From: Phil1 sp964487565
GTDB lineage: Bacteria; Bacillota; Clostridia; Christensenellales; CAG-138
DNA length: 53,940 nucleotides
NCBI GenBank assembly: GCA_964487565.1
Contig: CAZARN010000013.1
Span: forward strand, 1 to 53,940
Direction: 5' to 3'
Shown here: positions 15,892-24,563 of the stretch, in pieces
Layout: every line of letters begins with the position of its first letter
Position numbering within the stretch: position 1 is the first letter of the stretch
Translations under genes and position numbers: made by a program
Notes under the pieces: generated by a model
Databases searched by the model: none
What the model was told of the DNA's origin: nothing
What the model saw: only the letters and a program-made list of their open reading frames with translations

Positions 15892-17037
15892 TTAAGCGTG
15901 GACCCAGCGCCGCAGCGCCTCCATGATAAGTCCCGCAAGGTTTGCCTCCGGCACGTCATCCGAAGCAAGCACGTCAATTGAAACGGGTTCTTCATCCTCG
16001 CGCGACGAATACAGCGCGCGCCCTATAACGTCGCCCGCCTTGACCGGCGCAGTCAGCGCTTTCATCTCGAGCATGACATTCCATTGCGCATCCTTTTTTG
16101 CAAGCATCACCACGTCCTCTGCCGCAACGCCGTTGACCGTCCCCTTCATTCCTCCCGTGACCGGTACCCCTTCGGCCACGATTTCGCCTTTTGCGGCGGC
16201 TTTTACCGGTCGGAATGAGGCGAACGCCGTTTCGATCGCCTCCCTGGCTGTACTCGCGCGCTCATCCGCGTTCTTCGCGCCGATCACCGCGGCGACAAAC
16301 GTCACGCCGTCGCGTCCGACGGCAAATATGCCCGAATAACCTGCTGCGGCGGAAGAGCCGGTCGAGCCTGCGAAACAACCGTCAATGGTCTTCAGCAGCT
16401 TGTTCGGGTTTGCAAGCTCTGTTTTCGCCGCGTTCTCATGCGTGATCTCGTCAAAGGAAAGGCCGCTGTATTTTTTATATGTTGCCGATGAAGCAAGCCT
16501 TGAGGCGATCTTGCACAGCTCTTCGGCGCTCATGTTTTGTTTTCCCTGCATAAGCGTAAAATCTCCGCAGCTTATGCCAAGTCCGCAAAGCATTTCCCCG
16601 ATCGCTTTTTCCGCAAGCGAAACACTGCCTGCGGCGCTTTCCGCAAGCGCAAAACATGCGTCCCCGGCCGTTATCATCACGGCAGCCTTCAAGAGAAGCC
16701 CCGTCTGTATCCTCTCGCCCGGACTTATGAACGCCGTCTGGCCGCTGACAGACGCGGCGGCGTCGCTCACGCTGAGCATCGCGCCTTCGTCAAGCGTTCC
16801 CCTGTCCGTTTCCTCGCACACATACAGCAGCGCGGGCAGTCTGCATAATCCCGCAACGTCAAATGCGCTTTCAGATTCATAGGCGACGGCATACTGCATC
16901 CCCGACGCTTCCGCCACCGCGACCGCCTTTGCGCCGCCGTATGCCGCGCCCTCCTGAGGCTGCGCAAGACACGTTGCGCACGTCGCAAGCAAAACGAGCG
17001 CCGCAAGCGCCGAAGAGATAATCTTTTTTACAAGCAT
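15892..17037 (-). CDS. Catalytically degenerate D-Ala-D-Ala carboxypeptidase homologue (S11 pseudo-enzyme)
   Basis: 381 residues, almost the length of the intact DacF in this window. It has a signal peptide (about 1-25) and the same two-domain layout, including a C-terminal beta domain and a final amphipathic helix (LAGLIMEALRRWVHA). All three active-site motifs are lost: the SxxK position reads C65-R-L-P68, the SGN position reads T-A-G near residue 123, and KTG reads STG. The frame is open throughout, so it is not an ordinary pseudogene. It may bind peptidoglycan without cleaving it. The start ATG at 17037 follows a hairpin whose 3' arm includes the Shine-Dalgarno (GGGAG). Confidence 0.75.
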   Translation of the reverse strand: MLVKKIISSALAALVLLATCATCLAQPQEGAAYGGAKAVAVAEASGMQYAVAYESESAFDVAGLCRLPALLYVCEETDRGTLDEGAMLSVSDAAASVSGQTAFISPGERIQTGLLLKAAVMITAGDACFALAESAAGSVSLAEKAIGEMLCGLGISCGDFTLMQGKQNMSAEELCKIASRLASSATYKKYSGLSFDEITHENAAKTELANPNKLLKTIDGCFAGSTGSSAAAGYSGIFAVGRDGVTFVAAVIGAKNADERASTAREAIETAFASFRPVKAAAKGEIVAEGVPVTGGMKGTVNGVAAEDVVMLAKKDAQWNVMLEMKALTAPVKAGDVIGRALYSSREDEEPVSIDVLASDDVPEANLAGLIMEALRRWVHA

Positions 17038-17089
17038 AAAAAAACACTCCCGGATATCGTCATACTGAATAATATGTCGCATCCGGGAG
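17038..17089 (-). terminator. deoB terminator overlapping the leader of the next gene
   Basis: Minus strand: CTCCCGGAT (17081-17089) pairs with ATCCGGGAG (17047-17055), a 9-bp stem with a 25-nt loop, followed by TG and seven T, then at once the ATG at 17037. It looks like a Rho-independent terminator for deoB. The GGGAG in the 3' arm is also the only Shine-Dalgarno of the downstream gene, so folding could both stop transcription and hide the ribosome-binding site. Confidence 0.7.
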
Positions 17090-17110
17090 CAATAGACGGT
17101 TCAGTTCGCG

Positions 17111-18274
17111 TCAAATGAGCCTGTTGAGGAATGATCTGCCGGTTTTGAACGGCTTCCCTGTCAAGTATTCGAACACGGTGCTGCCTATATCTGCAAACGA
17201 TTCCGCCGTTCCTATGCTGCGTCCGCCCTTCACGCCCGGCCCGAACGCAAGAATGGGTATATATTCCCTTGTGTGATCCGTTCCGGGGAATGTCGGATCG
17301 CAGCCGTGATCCGCCGTGATTATAACGATATCGCCGTCGCGGAGCGCCGCGTTGATCTCCGGCAGCTTCGCATCGAAATATTCAAGCGCCGCGCCGTAGC
17401 CCTCAACATCGTTGCGGTGACCGTAGAGCATATCGAAGTCGACAAGATTCGTGAATATAAAATCTCCTGTCCCTTCCCTGAGGAAGCGAAGCGTCGCTTC
17501 GATCCCGTCGTGATTATTCTTGGTATGTTCTGTGATCCCTATCCCCCTGTGACAGAAAATATCCTCAATTTTGCCCACGCACACCGTTGTGAAGCCGTCT
17601 GCGCTCAGCACGTCGAGTATCGTATCCGATACCGGCGGCACGGCGTAATCCCGTCTGTTTTCGGTGCGCGTATATTTGCCGTTCTCTCCGATGAACGGAC
17701 GCGCGATCACGCGGCCCACGAGATCGTTGCCGGTCAGCATTTCGCGCGCCTGCTCACAGTAGTGGTAAAGCTCGTCAAGCGGGACGATTTTTTCGTGCGC
17801 GGCGATCTGAAAAACGCTGTCCGCCGATGTATACACGATAAGCTTGCCCGTGCGCATATGTTCATCGCCGAGGCGCTGGATTATCTCCGTTCCGGAGGCA
17901 ACGCAGTTTCCGAGCGTTCCCCTTCCGGTCCTTTTTTCGAATTCTTTTATCACACGCTCCGGAAAGCCGTTGGGATATGTGCAAAACGGCGGATCCATTA
18001 TCACCCCCGCCATCTCCCAATGCCCGCTCGTCGTGTCTTTCGCCTTTGTAATCTCTTTCGCGCGTCCGTAGCAGCCCTCAGGATGCTCAACTGCCGGCAG
18101 CATTGAACCCTCGATGTTGCCAAGCCCCATACCGATCATGTTCGGAATTTTCAGACCGCGTTTTTTGTATATGTTGCCAAGCGTATGCGCGCCCGAATCG
18201 CCGAATTCGGCCGCGTCCGGCTGTGCGCCGATGCCGACGCTGTCAAGCACGATTATTGTTGCTCTCTTTTTCAT
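17111..18274 (-). CDS. deoB: Phosphopentomutase
   Basis: About 387 residues. A metal-dependent alkaline-phosphatase-superfamily enzyme interconverting ribose/deoxyribose 1- and 5-phosphates in nucleoside breakdown and salvage. The N-terminus KKRATIIVLDSVGIGAQPDA holds the metal-binding Asp, and the second metal site is ITADHGCDPTFPGTDHTREYIP near the C-terminus. Two adjacent ATG codons (18277, 18274) follow GAGGTGAT; the second has better spacing. It is the only nucleoside-catabolism gene here and has its own promoter. Confidence 0.95.
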   Translation of the reverse strand: MKKRATIIVLDSVGIGAQPDAAEFGDSGAHTLGNIYKKRGLKIPNMIGMGLGNIEGSMLPAVEHPEGCYGRAKEITKAKDTTSGHWEMAGVIMDPPFCTYPNGFPERVIKEFEKRTGRGTLGNCVASGTEIIQRLGDEHMRTGKLIVYTSADSVFQIAAHEKIVPLDELYHYCEQAREMLTGNDLVGRVIARPFIGENGKYTRTENRRDYAVPPVSDTILDVLSADGFTTVCVGKIEDIFCHRGIGITEHTKNNHDGIEATLRFLREGTGDFIFTNLVDFDMLYGHRNDVEGYGAALEYFDAKLPEINAALRDGDIVIITADHGCDPTFPGTDHTREYIPILAFGPGVKGGRSIGTAESFADIGSTVFEYLTGKPFKTGRSFLNRLI

Positions 18275-18295
18275 CATGATCACCTCGGAAAACAT

Positions 18296-18323
18296 ATTAT
18301 CACCCAAAATACGCCCCCGTCAA
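18296..18323 (-). promoter_or_regulatory. Candidate sigma-A promoter for deoB
   Basis: Minus strand: TTGACG, 16-nt spacer, GATAAT, each matching consensus at five of six positions, 22 bp upstream of the deoB start. It separates deoB from spo0A. Confidence 0.6.
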
Positions 18324-18360
18324 CAAGGAGCGTCTTCATATAGCCTGCTGATGTTATTCA

Positions 18361-19152
18361 TTATTTGAAGCTTGCGGCCATCCTTATGCGCGTGCGCTCG
18401 GCAATAAGCGAAATGCATTCCTTGTTTGTCGGACGGCCTTTGTCTTCCTTCACGGTATAACCAAACAGCCGGTACTGATTTTCAACGCTGCCGCGCAGCC
18501 ATGCAGTTTCTATCGAGTATCTTATGGATCGTTCAACAACGTTCACCGACACGCCGTATTTGCGCGCGATCTCAGGATAAACATGCGTCGTGAGGCCGAC
18601 GCTGCGTTCCTTTGTGTCGATACATATATTGACGGCGTCGCGCATGTACTTGAATCCGTCGTGGTGCGCGCTCATACCCATCGCGAAAAGATACCTTGTG
18701 ATCGTTTCGTCGCGTTCCCTGAGCTGCCTGTTTTTCAGTTCCATATATACGCCTTTGCCGTTGTTTTCAAGCCCGGCTTCAAGCAGCGAGCATACCCGCG
18801 CGTATATTGATTCAGGCTCCGCCGGCATGGCGATCACATATGATATACCGATAGACTGAACAAGCTTAAGCGCGACATCCGAGATCAGCCCGCTCATGCC
18901 TATAAGCATCGTATGCTCGGCAAGGTGCTCCTGCTTCAGGCGCGTGACAAGGCCGATCCCGTCGCACACCGGCATCATTATGTCGATCAGCGCGACATCG
19001 GGCTGCGATTCTTCCCTGAAGCGCTCCAGTGCCTCGTCCGCATTCTTCGCGCATTCGCATACTTCAAACGCCCTACTTCCACAAAACTGTCCTTGCAGGG
19101 CGTTGATCATTCTTATGTTGTCATTGACAATTAACAATTTGGCTTTGGGCAT
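18361..19152 (-). CDS. spo0A: Sporulation master regulator Spo0A with atypical receiver domain
   Basis: 263 residues. A receiver domain (about 1-122) is joined to a Spo0A C-terminal DNA-binding domain (about 145-263). The latter matches strongly around HVYPEIARKYGVSVNVVERSIRYSIETAWLRG and LFGYTVKEDKGRPTNKECI. Phospho-acceptor D57 (ALIDIMMP) and S87 at the switch position are present. N10 replaces the first acidic-pocket Asp and M109 replaces the invariant Lys (YVIAMP where YFILKP is normal). Phosphorylation or its read-out may therefore differ. It follows spoIVB, the usual order, and has its own promoter. GGGAG lies about 10 nt before the ATG. Confidence 0.9.
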   Translation of the reverse strand: MPKAKLLIVNDNIRMINALQGQFCGSRAFEVCECAKNADEALERFREESQPDVALIDIMMPVCDGIGLVTRLKQEHLAEHTMLIGMSGLISDVALKLVQSIGISYVIAMPAEPESIYARVCSLLEAGLENNGKGVYMELKNRQLRERDETITRYLFAMGMSAHHDGFKYMRDAVNICIDTKERSVGLTTHVYPEIARKYGVSVNVVERSIRYSIETAWLRGSVENQYRLFGYTVKEDKGRPTNKECISLIAERTRIRMAASFK

Positions 19153-19252
19153 AAATATTCTTCTCCCGAAATGCCGCGTTTCATTATACTAAATAAAATT
19201 AATATTAATACTTTGCTGATTTCTTCATAATTTGGTATATTTTACTATATAT

Positions 19253-19281
19253 ATAATAGAACATTCAAGTCTAATAGACAA
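19253..19281 (-). promoter_or_regulatory. Candidate spo0A promoter
   Basis: Minus strand: TTGTCT (-35), 17-nt spacer, TATTAT (-10), in a very AT-rich 170-bp gap upstream of spo0A. The transcript would carry a leader of about 95 nt. A second -10-like TATAAT closer to the gene lacks a -35. Confidence 0.5.
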
Positions 19282-19301
19282 GTTGGGAATGTTGTCATAT
19301 T

Positions 19302-19310
19302 TTGTCGATA
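19302..19310. promoter_or_regulatory. 0A-box-like sequence upstream of spo0A
   Basis: TTGTCGATA on the plus strand differs by one base from the Spo0A box TGTCGAA, and a weaker TTGTCATAT lies 10 bp away. They sit about 20 bp upstream of the candidate -35, where autoregulation by Spo0A would be expected. Confidence 0.35.
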
Positions 19311-19322
19311 TTTTCGTTTTGA

Positions 19323-20579
19323 TTATTCCGCGATCCTCTCGTACATCCAGTAAGCGTATATTGCGTATCCTTTTTCAGGATCGTTAATAAATACATGCGT
19401 GACAGCGCCTGCAAGTTTTCCGTTCTGTATAAGGGGGCTTCCGCTCATCCCCTGTATTATGCCGCCCGTCTTTTCAAGAAGCTCTTTGTCGGTTATCCTT
19501 ATCACTATTCCCTTTGACTCCGTGAGAGGCTGTGAGTATACCCTTATTATCTCGCAATCGTACGCTTTCACTCCTGTTTCATCGATGCTCGCGAGTATCT
19601 GCGCGTGTCCTTCACGGATCTCCTCCGGATACGCAAGCGGTATACCTTCCGGATAAAGCGTATTTATGATTTCCTCATCAAGCGTGCCGTAAACGCCGTA
19701 ACTCGTGTTCTCGATTATATTGCCCAGCTTCCTGCTGAATGTGCCGAAAGTGCCGCGAAGTTCCCCTGGAGAACCCTGTTTGCCCTGAGTTATACCGACC
19801 ACATCGGCCTTTGTTATCTTTCCGTCGCGCGCGGGGATCACCGTTCCGGTATCCGGATCGGTCACGGCATGTCCGAGCGCGCCGTATGAAAGACTGTTCA
19901 TCACATAGAAGCTGAGCGTGCCTATACCCGCGCTGCTCTCCCTCACCCACATGCCAAGCTTCGCGCCGCTGCCGGAAATATCCGTTTTCGGCGTGATGTA
20001 GACTTTGATTTCTTCTCCGGCCCGTTTTATTTTCAGTTCATATATCCTGTCGCTTTGATTGCACGCTTTGAGCAGCGCTTCGATGCTGCCGATACGCACG
20101 CCGTCAACCGCCGATATCACGTCGCCCGGTTTAACACCCGCTTCCTGCGCGGGTGAAACCTTTCCGTTTTCGGTTTCTATCGTTCCGAGTCCCGCAACCA
20201 TCACCCCGTCGCAATATATCGAAAGGCCTACCGTCTCGCCGCCGGGCATAACATATATCTCGTCGCGCACATGCACGTTCACCGTTTTTACAGGAATACC
20301 TAACAGTTCTATGCTGCACGAAGCGTTTTGCGCGTCGCTGCCCAGCCGTTCCGACATGTCGCCCGAAACCTCCGTTCCGGCGGCGTCAGTCACGCTGAAA
20401 ACGCCTTCAAGGCCTTCAAACACATTTGTCCGGCTGCCTGCGTCGATATACACGTCGTCGGGGAGCTTGCGCAGCGCATCCATCTGCGGCAGGCAGTTGA
20501 ACGCCATTATGAGCGCCGAAATTATCAAGCCCGCGGCCTTGACTGCCGGTGAAACAGAGCGTTTTCCCACCTTTTGCAT
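19323..20579 (-). CDS. spoIVB: SpoIVB serine peptidase (sigma-K checkpoint signalling protease)
   Basis: About 418 residues. One N-terminal membrane anchor (AAGLIISALIMAFNCL), a PDZ domain at about residues 105-190 (SPAQEAGVKPGDVISAVDG), and a C-terminal S55 protease domain. The catalytic residues are visible: His in ALGHAVTDPDTG, Ser in GGIIQGMSGSPL and Asp in THVFINDP. In Bacillus it is secreted from the forespore and triggers pro-sigma-K processing. ATG at 20579 is chosen although AAGGAG lies only 2 nt before it; a TTG 18 nt upstream lacks a site. A recN terminator lies immediately upstream, so transcription is probably separate. Confidence 0.93.
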   Translation of the reverse strand: MQKVGKRSVSPAVKAAGLIISALIMAFNCLPQMDALRKLPDDVYIDAGSRTNVFEGLEGVFSVTDAAGTEVSGDMSERLGSDAQNASCSIELLGIPVKTVNVHVRDEIYVMPGGETVGLSIYCDGVMVAGLGTIETENGKVSPAQEAGVKPGDVISAVDGVRIGSIEALLKACNQSDRIYELKIKRAGEEIKVYITPKTDISGSGAKLGMWVRESSAGIGTLSFYVMNSLSYGALGHAVTDPDTGTVIPARDGKITKADVVGITQGKQGSPGELRGTFGTFSRKLGNIIENTSYGVYGTLDEEIINTLYPEGIPLAYPEEIREGHAQILASIDETGVKAYDCEIIRVYSQPLTESKGIVIRITDKELLEKTGGIIQGMSGSPLIQNGKLAGAVTHVFINDPEKGYAIYAYWMYERIAE

Positions 20580-20600
20580 TACTCCTTGAATAAACAAATT

Positions 20601-20625
20601 AAAAAAACCGCGGAATCACCCGCGG
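20601..20625 (-). terminator. Rho-independent terminator after recN
   Basis: CCGCGG-aatcac-CCGCGG hairpin (20608-20625) with seven T on the minus strand (20601-20607), 30 bp after recN. Four T also follow on the plus strand. Confidence 0.85.
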
Positions 20626-20657
20626 CTTTTATCATTTGCAAAAACAGCTTGCCGTAT

Positions 20658-22352
20658 TCAGTTTTTGGCTTTCAGCTTCTGTGCGCGTTCGATGAGCATT
20701 CTTGCATGTTCGTATCCGTATGAGGAATCCGCGTCTCCATCCATCATCTGGGCGATCCTTCGATATTTCCCATCCTCGTCGAGCTCGCTCACTTCAACGC
20801 TTGTGGTCTCGCCGTCCGTATGCTTTTCGACCATAAAATGTCTGTCGGCAAGCGCCGCAATCTGCGGAAGATGCGTCACGCATATCACCTGATGAGCAGA
20901 TGCAATGCCGAGCATCTTTTCGCCGACCATCGCCGCGACCTTTCCGCTGATGCCGGTGTCGATCTCGTCAAAAATGAGCGTGCCCATGCTGTCGTTATCG
21001 GCAAATATCGCTTTGAAGCACAGCATTATCCTCGAAAGCTCGCCCCCGGATGCAACCTTTGCAAGCGGTTTCAAAGGCTCGCCCGGATTTGTCGTGAGCA
21101 GAAATTCACACGTCAATGTGCCTTCAGGCTTTATTTCGCCCGCTTCCGACGTAAAGGACGCGCAAAAATCAGACTTGTCAAGGCCAAGATCCGCCATGTT
21201 CGCCAGCACCCTGCCGCGTAGCTCGTCGGCGGCCTTTTTCCTTATTTTGGAAAGCTCCGCGTCGAGCGCAGCGTACTTTTTCGTCACGGCATCAAGCTTG
21301 GCGTCAAGCTCCGCGATATACTCGTCCGCGCGCGTGAGCGATTCAAGGCGTTTTGCGGAACTTTCGGCATATTTGAGTATTTCTTCGATGCTGCCGCCGT
21401 ATTTGCGCTTGAGCGCCGCTATGCTTTGCAGTCTCTCTTCGATTTCATCAAGACGGCCTTCGTCGAATTCGAGGGAATCGTTTGCGTCACGCACGGAGTA
21501 AGCGATATCTTCAACGCTGTAATACGCCTCCTCAAGGCGGCTGTACAGCGCTTCATAATCCTTTGAGAACGATGAGATATCGCGCATTTGCCTTCGCGCC
21601 GCGTCAAGCATGGTAAGCGTGCTGTCGTTCTCCTCGCCGGAAAGCGCCGCGTGCGCGGCGTCGAGGGCGCTTTTTATGCGCTCTGCGTTTTGCAGTATCA
21701 GCCTTTCGGCGTTAAGTTCATTATCCTCGCAGGGTCGAAGAGAGGCGGCCTCGATCTCCTGTATCTGGAAAGAGAGCATATCGGCTTCGCGCTGTCTTTC
21801 GGCTTCGGAACCGAACCCGGCATTTTTTTCGCGCATGAGCGCGAAGTGCTCTGCGCAGATATCCTTAAGCTGTCCAAGCAGCGGTTCGGTTTTTTTATGC
21901 GCTGATCTGTCAAGAAATCCCGTGTGGTTTTCAGGCGCAAGCAGGGATTGATGCTCCTGCTGACCGTGTATGTCAACAAGCATGTCCGAAACCTGCTTGA
22001 GTACAGACACAGGCACGAGGTTGCCGTTTATCCTGCATGTATTTTTTCCTGATGACGTTATTTCGCGCGAAAGGATCAGCTCGTTGTCGTCGCATTCTAT
22101 CCCCTGCGCGTCGAGGAGCGCCGCCACATTTTGGGAATCCGATATGTCAAAAAGCGCTTCGGCCTTTGCGCGCTGCGCGCCGGTTTTTATAAGCTCACGG
22201 CTTGCACGCTCACCCAAAACGAAATTCACCGAATCAATAATGATCGACTTGCCCGCGCCCGTCTCGCCGGAAAGCACGTTGAATCCATCGGCCAGTTCAA
22301 GCTCCAGCTCATCTATAAGTGCGATATTGTTTATATGAAGTCTGCGCAGCAT
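20658..22352 (-). CDS. recN: DNA repair protein RecN
   Basis: About 564 residues. An SMC-like ATPase acting at double-strand breaks. Walker A is LSGETGAGKSIIID near residue 30, the ABC signature is VASGGELSRIMLCFKAIFA, and Walker B is LIFDEIDTGISG; a long coiled coil lies between them. ATG at 22352 matches the usual RecN start (MLRRLHINNIALID) with AAAGGCGG upstream. An ATG at 22367 overlapping the argR stop is also possible. It is the last gene before the terminator of the xse-dxs-argR cluster. Confidence 0.95.
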   Translation of the reverse strand: MLRRLHINNIALIDELELELADGFNVLSGETGAGKSIIIDSVNFVLGERASRELIKTGAQRAKAEALFDISDSQNVAALLDAQGIECDDNELILSREITSSGKNTCRINGNLVPVSVLKQVSDMLVDIHGQQEHQSLLAPENHTGFLDRSAHKKTEPLLGQLKDICAEHFALMREKNAGFGSEAERQREADMLSFQIQEIEAASLRPCEDNELNAERLILQNAERIKSALDAAHAALSGEENDSTLTMLDAARRQMRDISSFSKDYEALYSRLEEAYYSVEDIAYSVRDANDSLEFDEGRLDEIEERLQSIAALKRKYGGSIEEILKYAESSAKRLESLTRADEYIAELDAKLDAVTKKYAALDAELSKIRKKAADELRGRVLANMADLGLDKSDFCASFTSEAGEIKPEGTLTCEFLLTTNPGEPLKPLAKVASGGELSRIMLCFKAIFADNDSMGTLIFDEIDTGISGKVAAMVGEKMLGIASAHQVICVTHLPQIAALADRHFMVEKHTDGETTSVEVSELDEDGKYRRIAQMMDGDADSSYGYEHARMLIERAQKLKAKN

Positions 22353-22363
22353 GGCGCCGCCTT

Positions 22364-22816
22364 TCATTTGTGCATCATTGACGATATGCGTTTGACGAGA
22401 TCAGGGACGTTCTTGAGGTCCTTCACCGCAATGAAGAGCGTATTGTCGCCCTGTATGGTGCCCGCGATCTCATTCCAGTGCATCGAATCGATCGCCTCGC
22501 CCGCCGCAGGTCCGGAACCGGAAAGCGTCTTCACGATAACGAGGTTGTATGAGCTTGTCACCCCGGTCACAGAGTCGCTGAATATGCGGATAAGCCTGTC
22601 CTTCAACCCGGCTTCGGCCTTGTCTACCGTCGCATATTTATAGCTTCCGTCGTCTGTGAGCACCTTGATGAGGCGAAGCTCCTTGATATCGCGCGAAACG
22701 GTCGCCTGCGTCACGCTCACTCCCTGCTCCTTGAGCGCCTGCGCGAGATCTTCCTGCGTTTCGATGTTCCTGTGCTCGATCATATCAAGGATCATAGCAT
22801 GTCTGTCGGATTTCAT
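22364..22816 (-). CDS. argR: Arginine repressor ArgR/AhrC
   Basis: About 150 residues. An N-terminal winged helix (RHAMILDMIEHRNIETQEDLAQAL...TQATVSRDIKELRLIKV) binds ARG boxes. The C-terminal domain has the hexamerisation and arginine-binding segment (GTIQGDNTLFIAVKD). ATG at 22816 is preceded by GGAGG at 11 nt; a Met 18 nt upstream has no site. Its position between nadK and recN is the standard Firmicutes one, with no arginine genes nearby. Confidence 0.94.
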   Translation of the reverse strand: MKSDRHAMILDMIEHRNIETQEDLAQALKEQGVSVTQATVSRDIKELRLIKVLTDDGSYKYATVDKAEAGLKDRLIRIFSDSVTGVTSSYNLVIVKTLSGSGPAAGEAIDSMHWNEIAGTIQGDNTLFIAVKDLKNVPDLVKRISSMMHK

Positions 22817-22856
22817 CGGAATGTGTACCTCCATACTTATTTAAGCTTTTTTCGGT

Positions 22857-23678
22857 TTATGAAAGTCGCTTGCGTATCAACTGATAAAGATTGTGGTCGC
22901 CGAAGCGTACAAAGTCCACATGCCTGTCCGAGCGCTTGATGCTTATCTCATCCGCCTTGCTTATCTGGGACGTATAGATGCCGTCAAGCGACACATATCC
23001 TTCGCTGTTCATTGAAAATCTCGTCTGCGCGTCTCCCGAGGCGATTATCGGCCTCACAGAAAGCGTATGAGGGCAAATAGGTGTAATAATAATTACATCG
23101 AGTCCGGGTGCGACAACGGGTCCCCCGGCGGATATCGAATAGCCTGTTGCGCCGGTCGACGTGCTAATTATTATTCCGTCGCAAAGCACGGAGCCGGCGT
23201 TCTTTCCATCGATTTCCATGCTGATATCCACAACGCCGGAGAATGAACGCTTGTATAACAGTGCTTCGTTGAGACAAAGTCTGTTTTCGCCGCCGTTGAC
23301 GGAGCAGGAAAGCATCATCCGCGGATCAAGGGTATACTCGTCACGCTCTATTCGTATGAGCGCATCGTCAACTTCTCCCGGGGGCACTTCGCTCAGGAAG
23401 CCTATCCGGCCGAGATTGACGCCGAGTATAGGTACGCCGTAAGTATAAGCAGGTACCGCAGCATGAAGAATCGTACCGTCGCCGCCGAAAGCGATTATCA
23501 TATCAGGCGCGGCTTCTTCAAAAGTCGGCGCGGCAGCGCTTACGCGATTTCTAATCTCGCTGTTCACGCAGCAGGAATAGCCGAGTTTTTTTGCTTTGAA
23601 CAAGGCGTAATTCAGACATTCTATCGCATTTTGTCTTTCCGGATTCGTAAAGAATCCGAGTCTGTTTCCTTTTTGCAT
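22857..23678 (-). CDS. nadK: NAD kinase
   Basis: About 273 residues. It phosphorylates NAD to NADP in the cytoplasm. The GGDGT motif (IIAFGGDGTILHAA) lies near residue 60, followed by the family's NLGRIGFLSE, the NE/D block CLNEALLYK, and the Gly-rich STGATGYSISAGGP. ATG at 23678 was chosen for CGGAG about 5 nt upstream; earlier in-frame Met codons lack spacing or conservation. Confidence 0.94.
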   Translation of the reverse strand: MQKGNRLGFFTNPERQNAIECLNYALFKAKKLGYSCCVNSEIRNRVSAAAPTFEEAAPDMIIAFGGDGTILHAAVPAYTYGVPILGVNLGRIGFLSEVPPGEVDDALIRIERDEYTLDPRMMLSCSVNGGENRLCLNEALLYKRSFSGVVDISMEIDGKNAGSVLCDGIIISTSTGATGYSISAGGPVVAPGLDVIIITPICPHTLSVRPIIASGDAQTRFSMNSEGYVSLDGIYTSQISKADEISIKRSDRHVDFVRFGDHNLYQLIRKRLS

Positions 23679-23744
23679 AACAGCTCCGTTCCTTTTTTGC
23701 ATTATACATTCTATGAGCTGCATATTCAAGCAGAAAATGAAATT

Positions 23745-24563
23745 TTATACAATTCCGTGTTCGGCATGAGCCTTCGCGACCACGTCTTTTGCCGTGTCTT
23801 CCAGCTCAGGCATATCAGGAACGATTCCGTTGCTTTTTTTCAGCAGCATCAGGAATTCAATGTTTCCTTTCGGCCCCGTTATCGGCGAATAATCGAGCTG
23901 TTCCACAACAAAGCCGGTTTGGGAAGCAAACTGCGCCGCGTCGCGCAATACGTCAAAATGTGTGGAAGCGTCGCGCACGACGCCGTTTTTCCCGACCTTG
24001 CCGCGTCCCGCTTCAAATTGCGGTTTTACAAGTATAACAGCCCGCGCGCCGTCCTCAAGGCACGAATATATACCCGGAAGTATCAGCTTGATCGAGATGA
24101 ACGAAACGTCCATCGACGCAAACGTCACTTCCTCGGCAAACCATGCCTTTTCCATGAATCTGGCGTTCGTGCGTTCCATCACGGCGACGCGCGGATCGTT
24201 GCGGAGCTTCCAGTCGAGCTGGCCGTATCCCACGTCGATCGCGTAGACCTTCACCGCACCGTGTGAGAGCATGCAATCCGTAAACCCGCCGGTCGATGCG
24301 CCCACATCCATTGCAACCACGCCCGAAAGGTCAAGAGAATACTTTTCAACCGCTTTTTCAAGCTTAAGTCCTCCGCGGCTGACAAAGCGGTTCTCTTCAC
24401 CGCGAAGCTCAATCATTGCGTCCTCGGGCACGTTTTCGCCCGGTTTTTCAACGCGCCTTCCGTCAAGCCATACGCTGCCGCTCATTATCAGCGCGCGCGC
24501 CTTCTCGCGGCTCTGTGCAAGGTCAAGCTCCACGATGCGTATATCAGCCCTCGTACCTTTCAT
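23745..24563 (-). CDS. tlyA: TlyA family rRNA (cytidine-2'-O)-methyltransferase
   Basis: A 272-residue protein with an N-terminal S4 domain (SREKARALIMSGSVWLDGRRV) and an FtsJ-like SAM methyltransferase domain. The domain contains MDVGASTGGFTDCMLSHGA (SAM-binding) and YAIDVGYGQLDWKLR, with catalytic Lys in ILVKPQFEAGR. Members methylate rRNA cytidines; the old 'hemolysin' name is historical. The ATG overlaps the dxs stop by 4 nt behind GGAGG. Confidence 0.92.
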   Translation of the reverse strand: MKGTRADIRIVELDLAQSREKARALIMSGSVWLDGRRVEKPGENVPEDAMIELRGEENRFVSRGGLKLEKAVEKYSLDLSGVVAMDVGASTGGFTDCMLSHGAVKVYAIDVGYGQLDWKLRNDPRVAVMERTNARFMEKAWFAEEVTFASMDVSFISIKLILPGIYSCLEDGARAVILVKPQFEAGRGKVGKNGVVRDASTHFDVLRDAAQFASQTGFVVEQLDYSPITGPKGNIEFLMLLKKSNGIVPDMPELEDTAKDVVAKAHAEHGIV

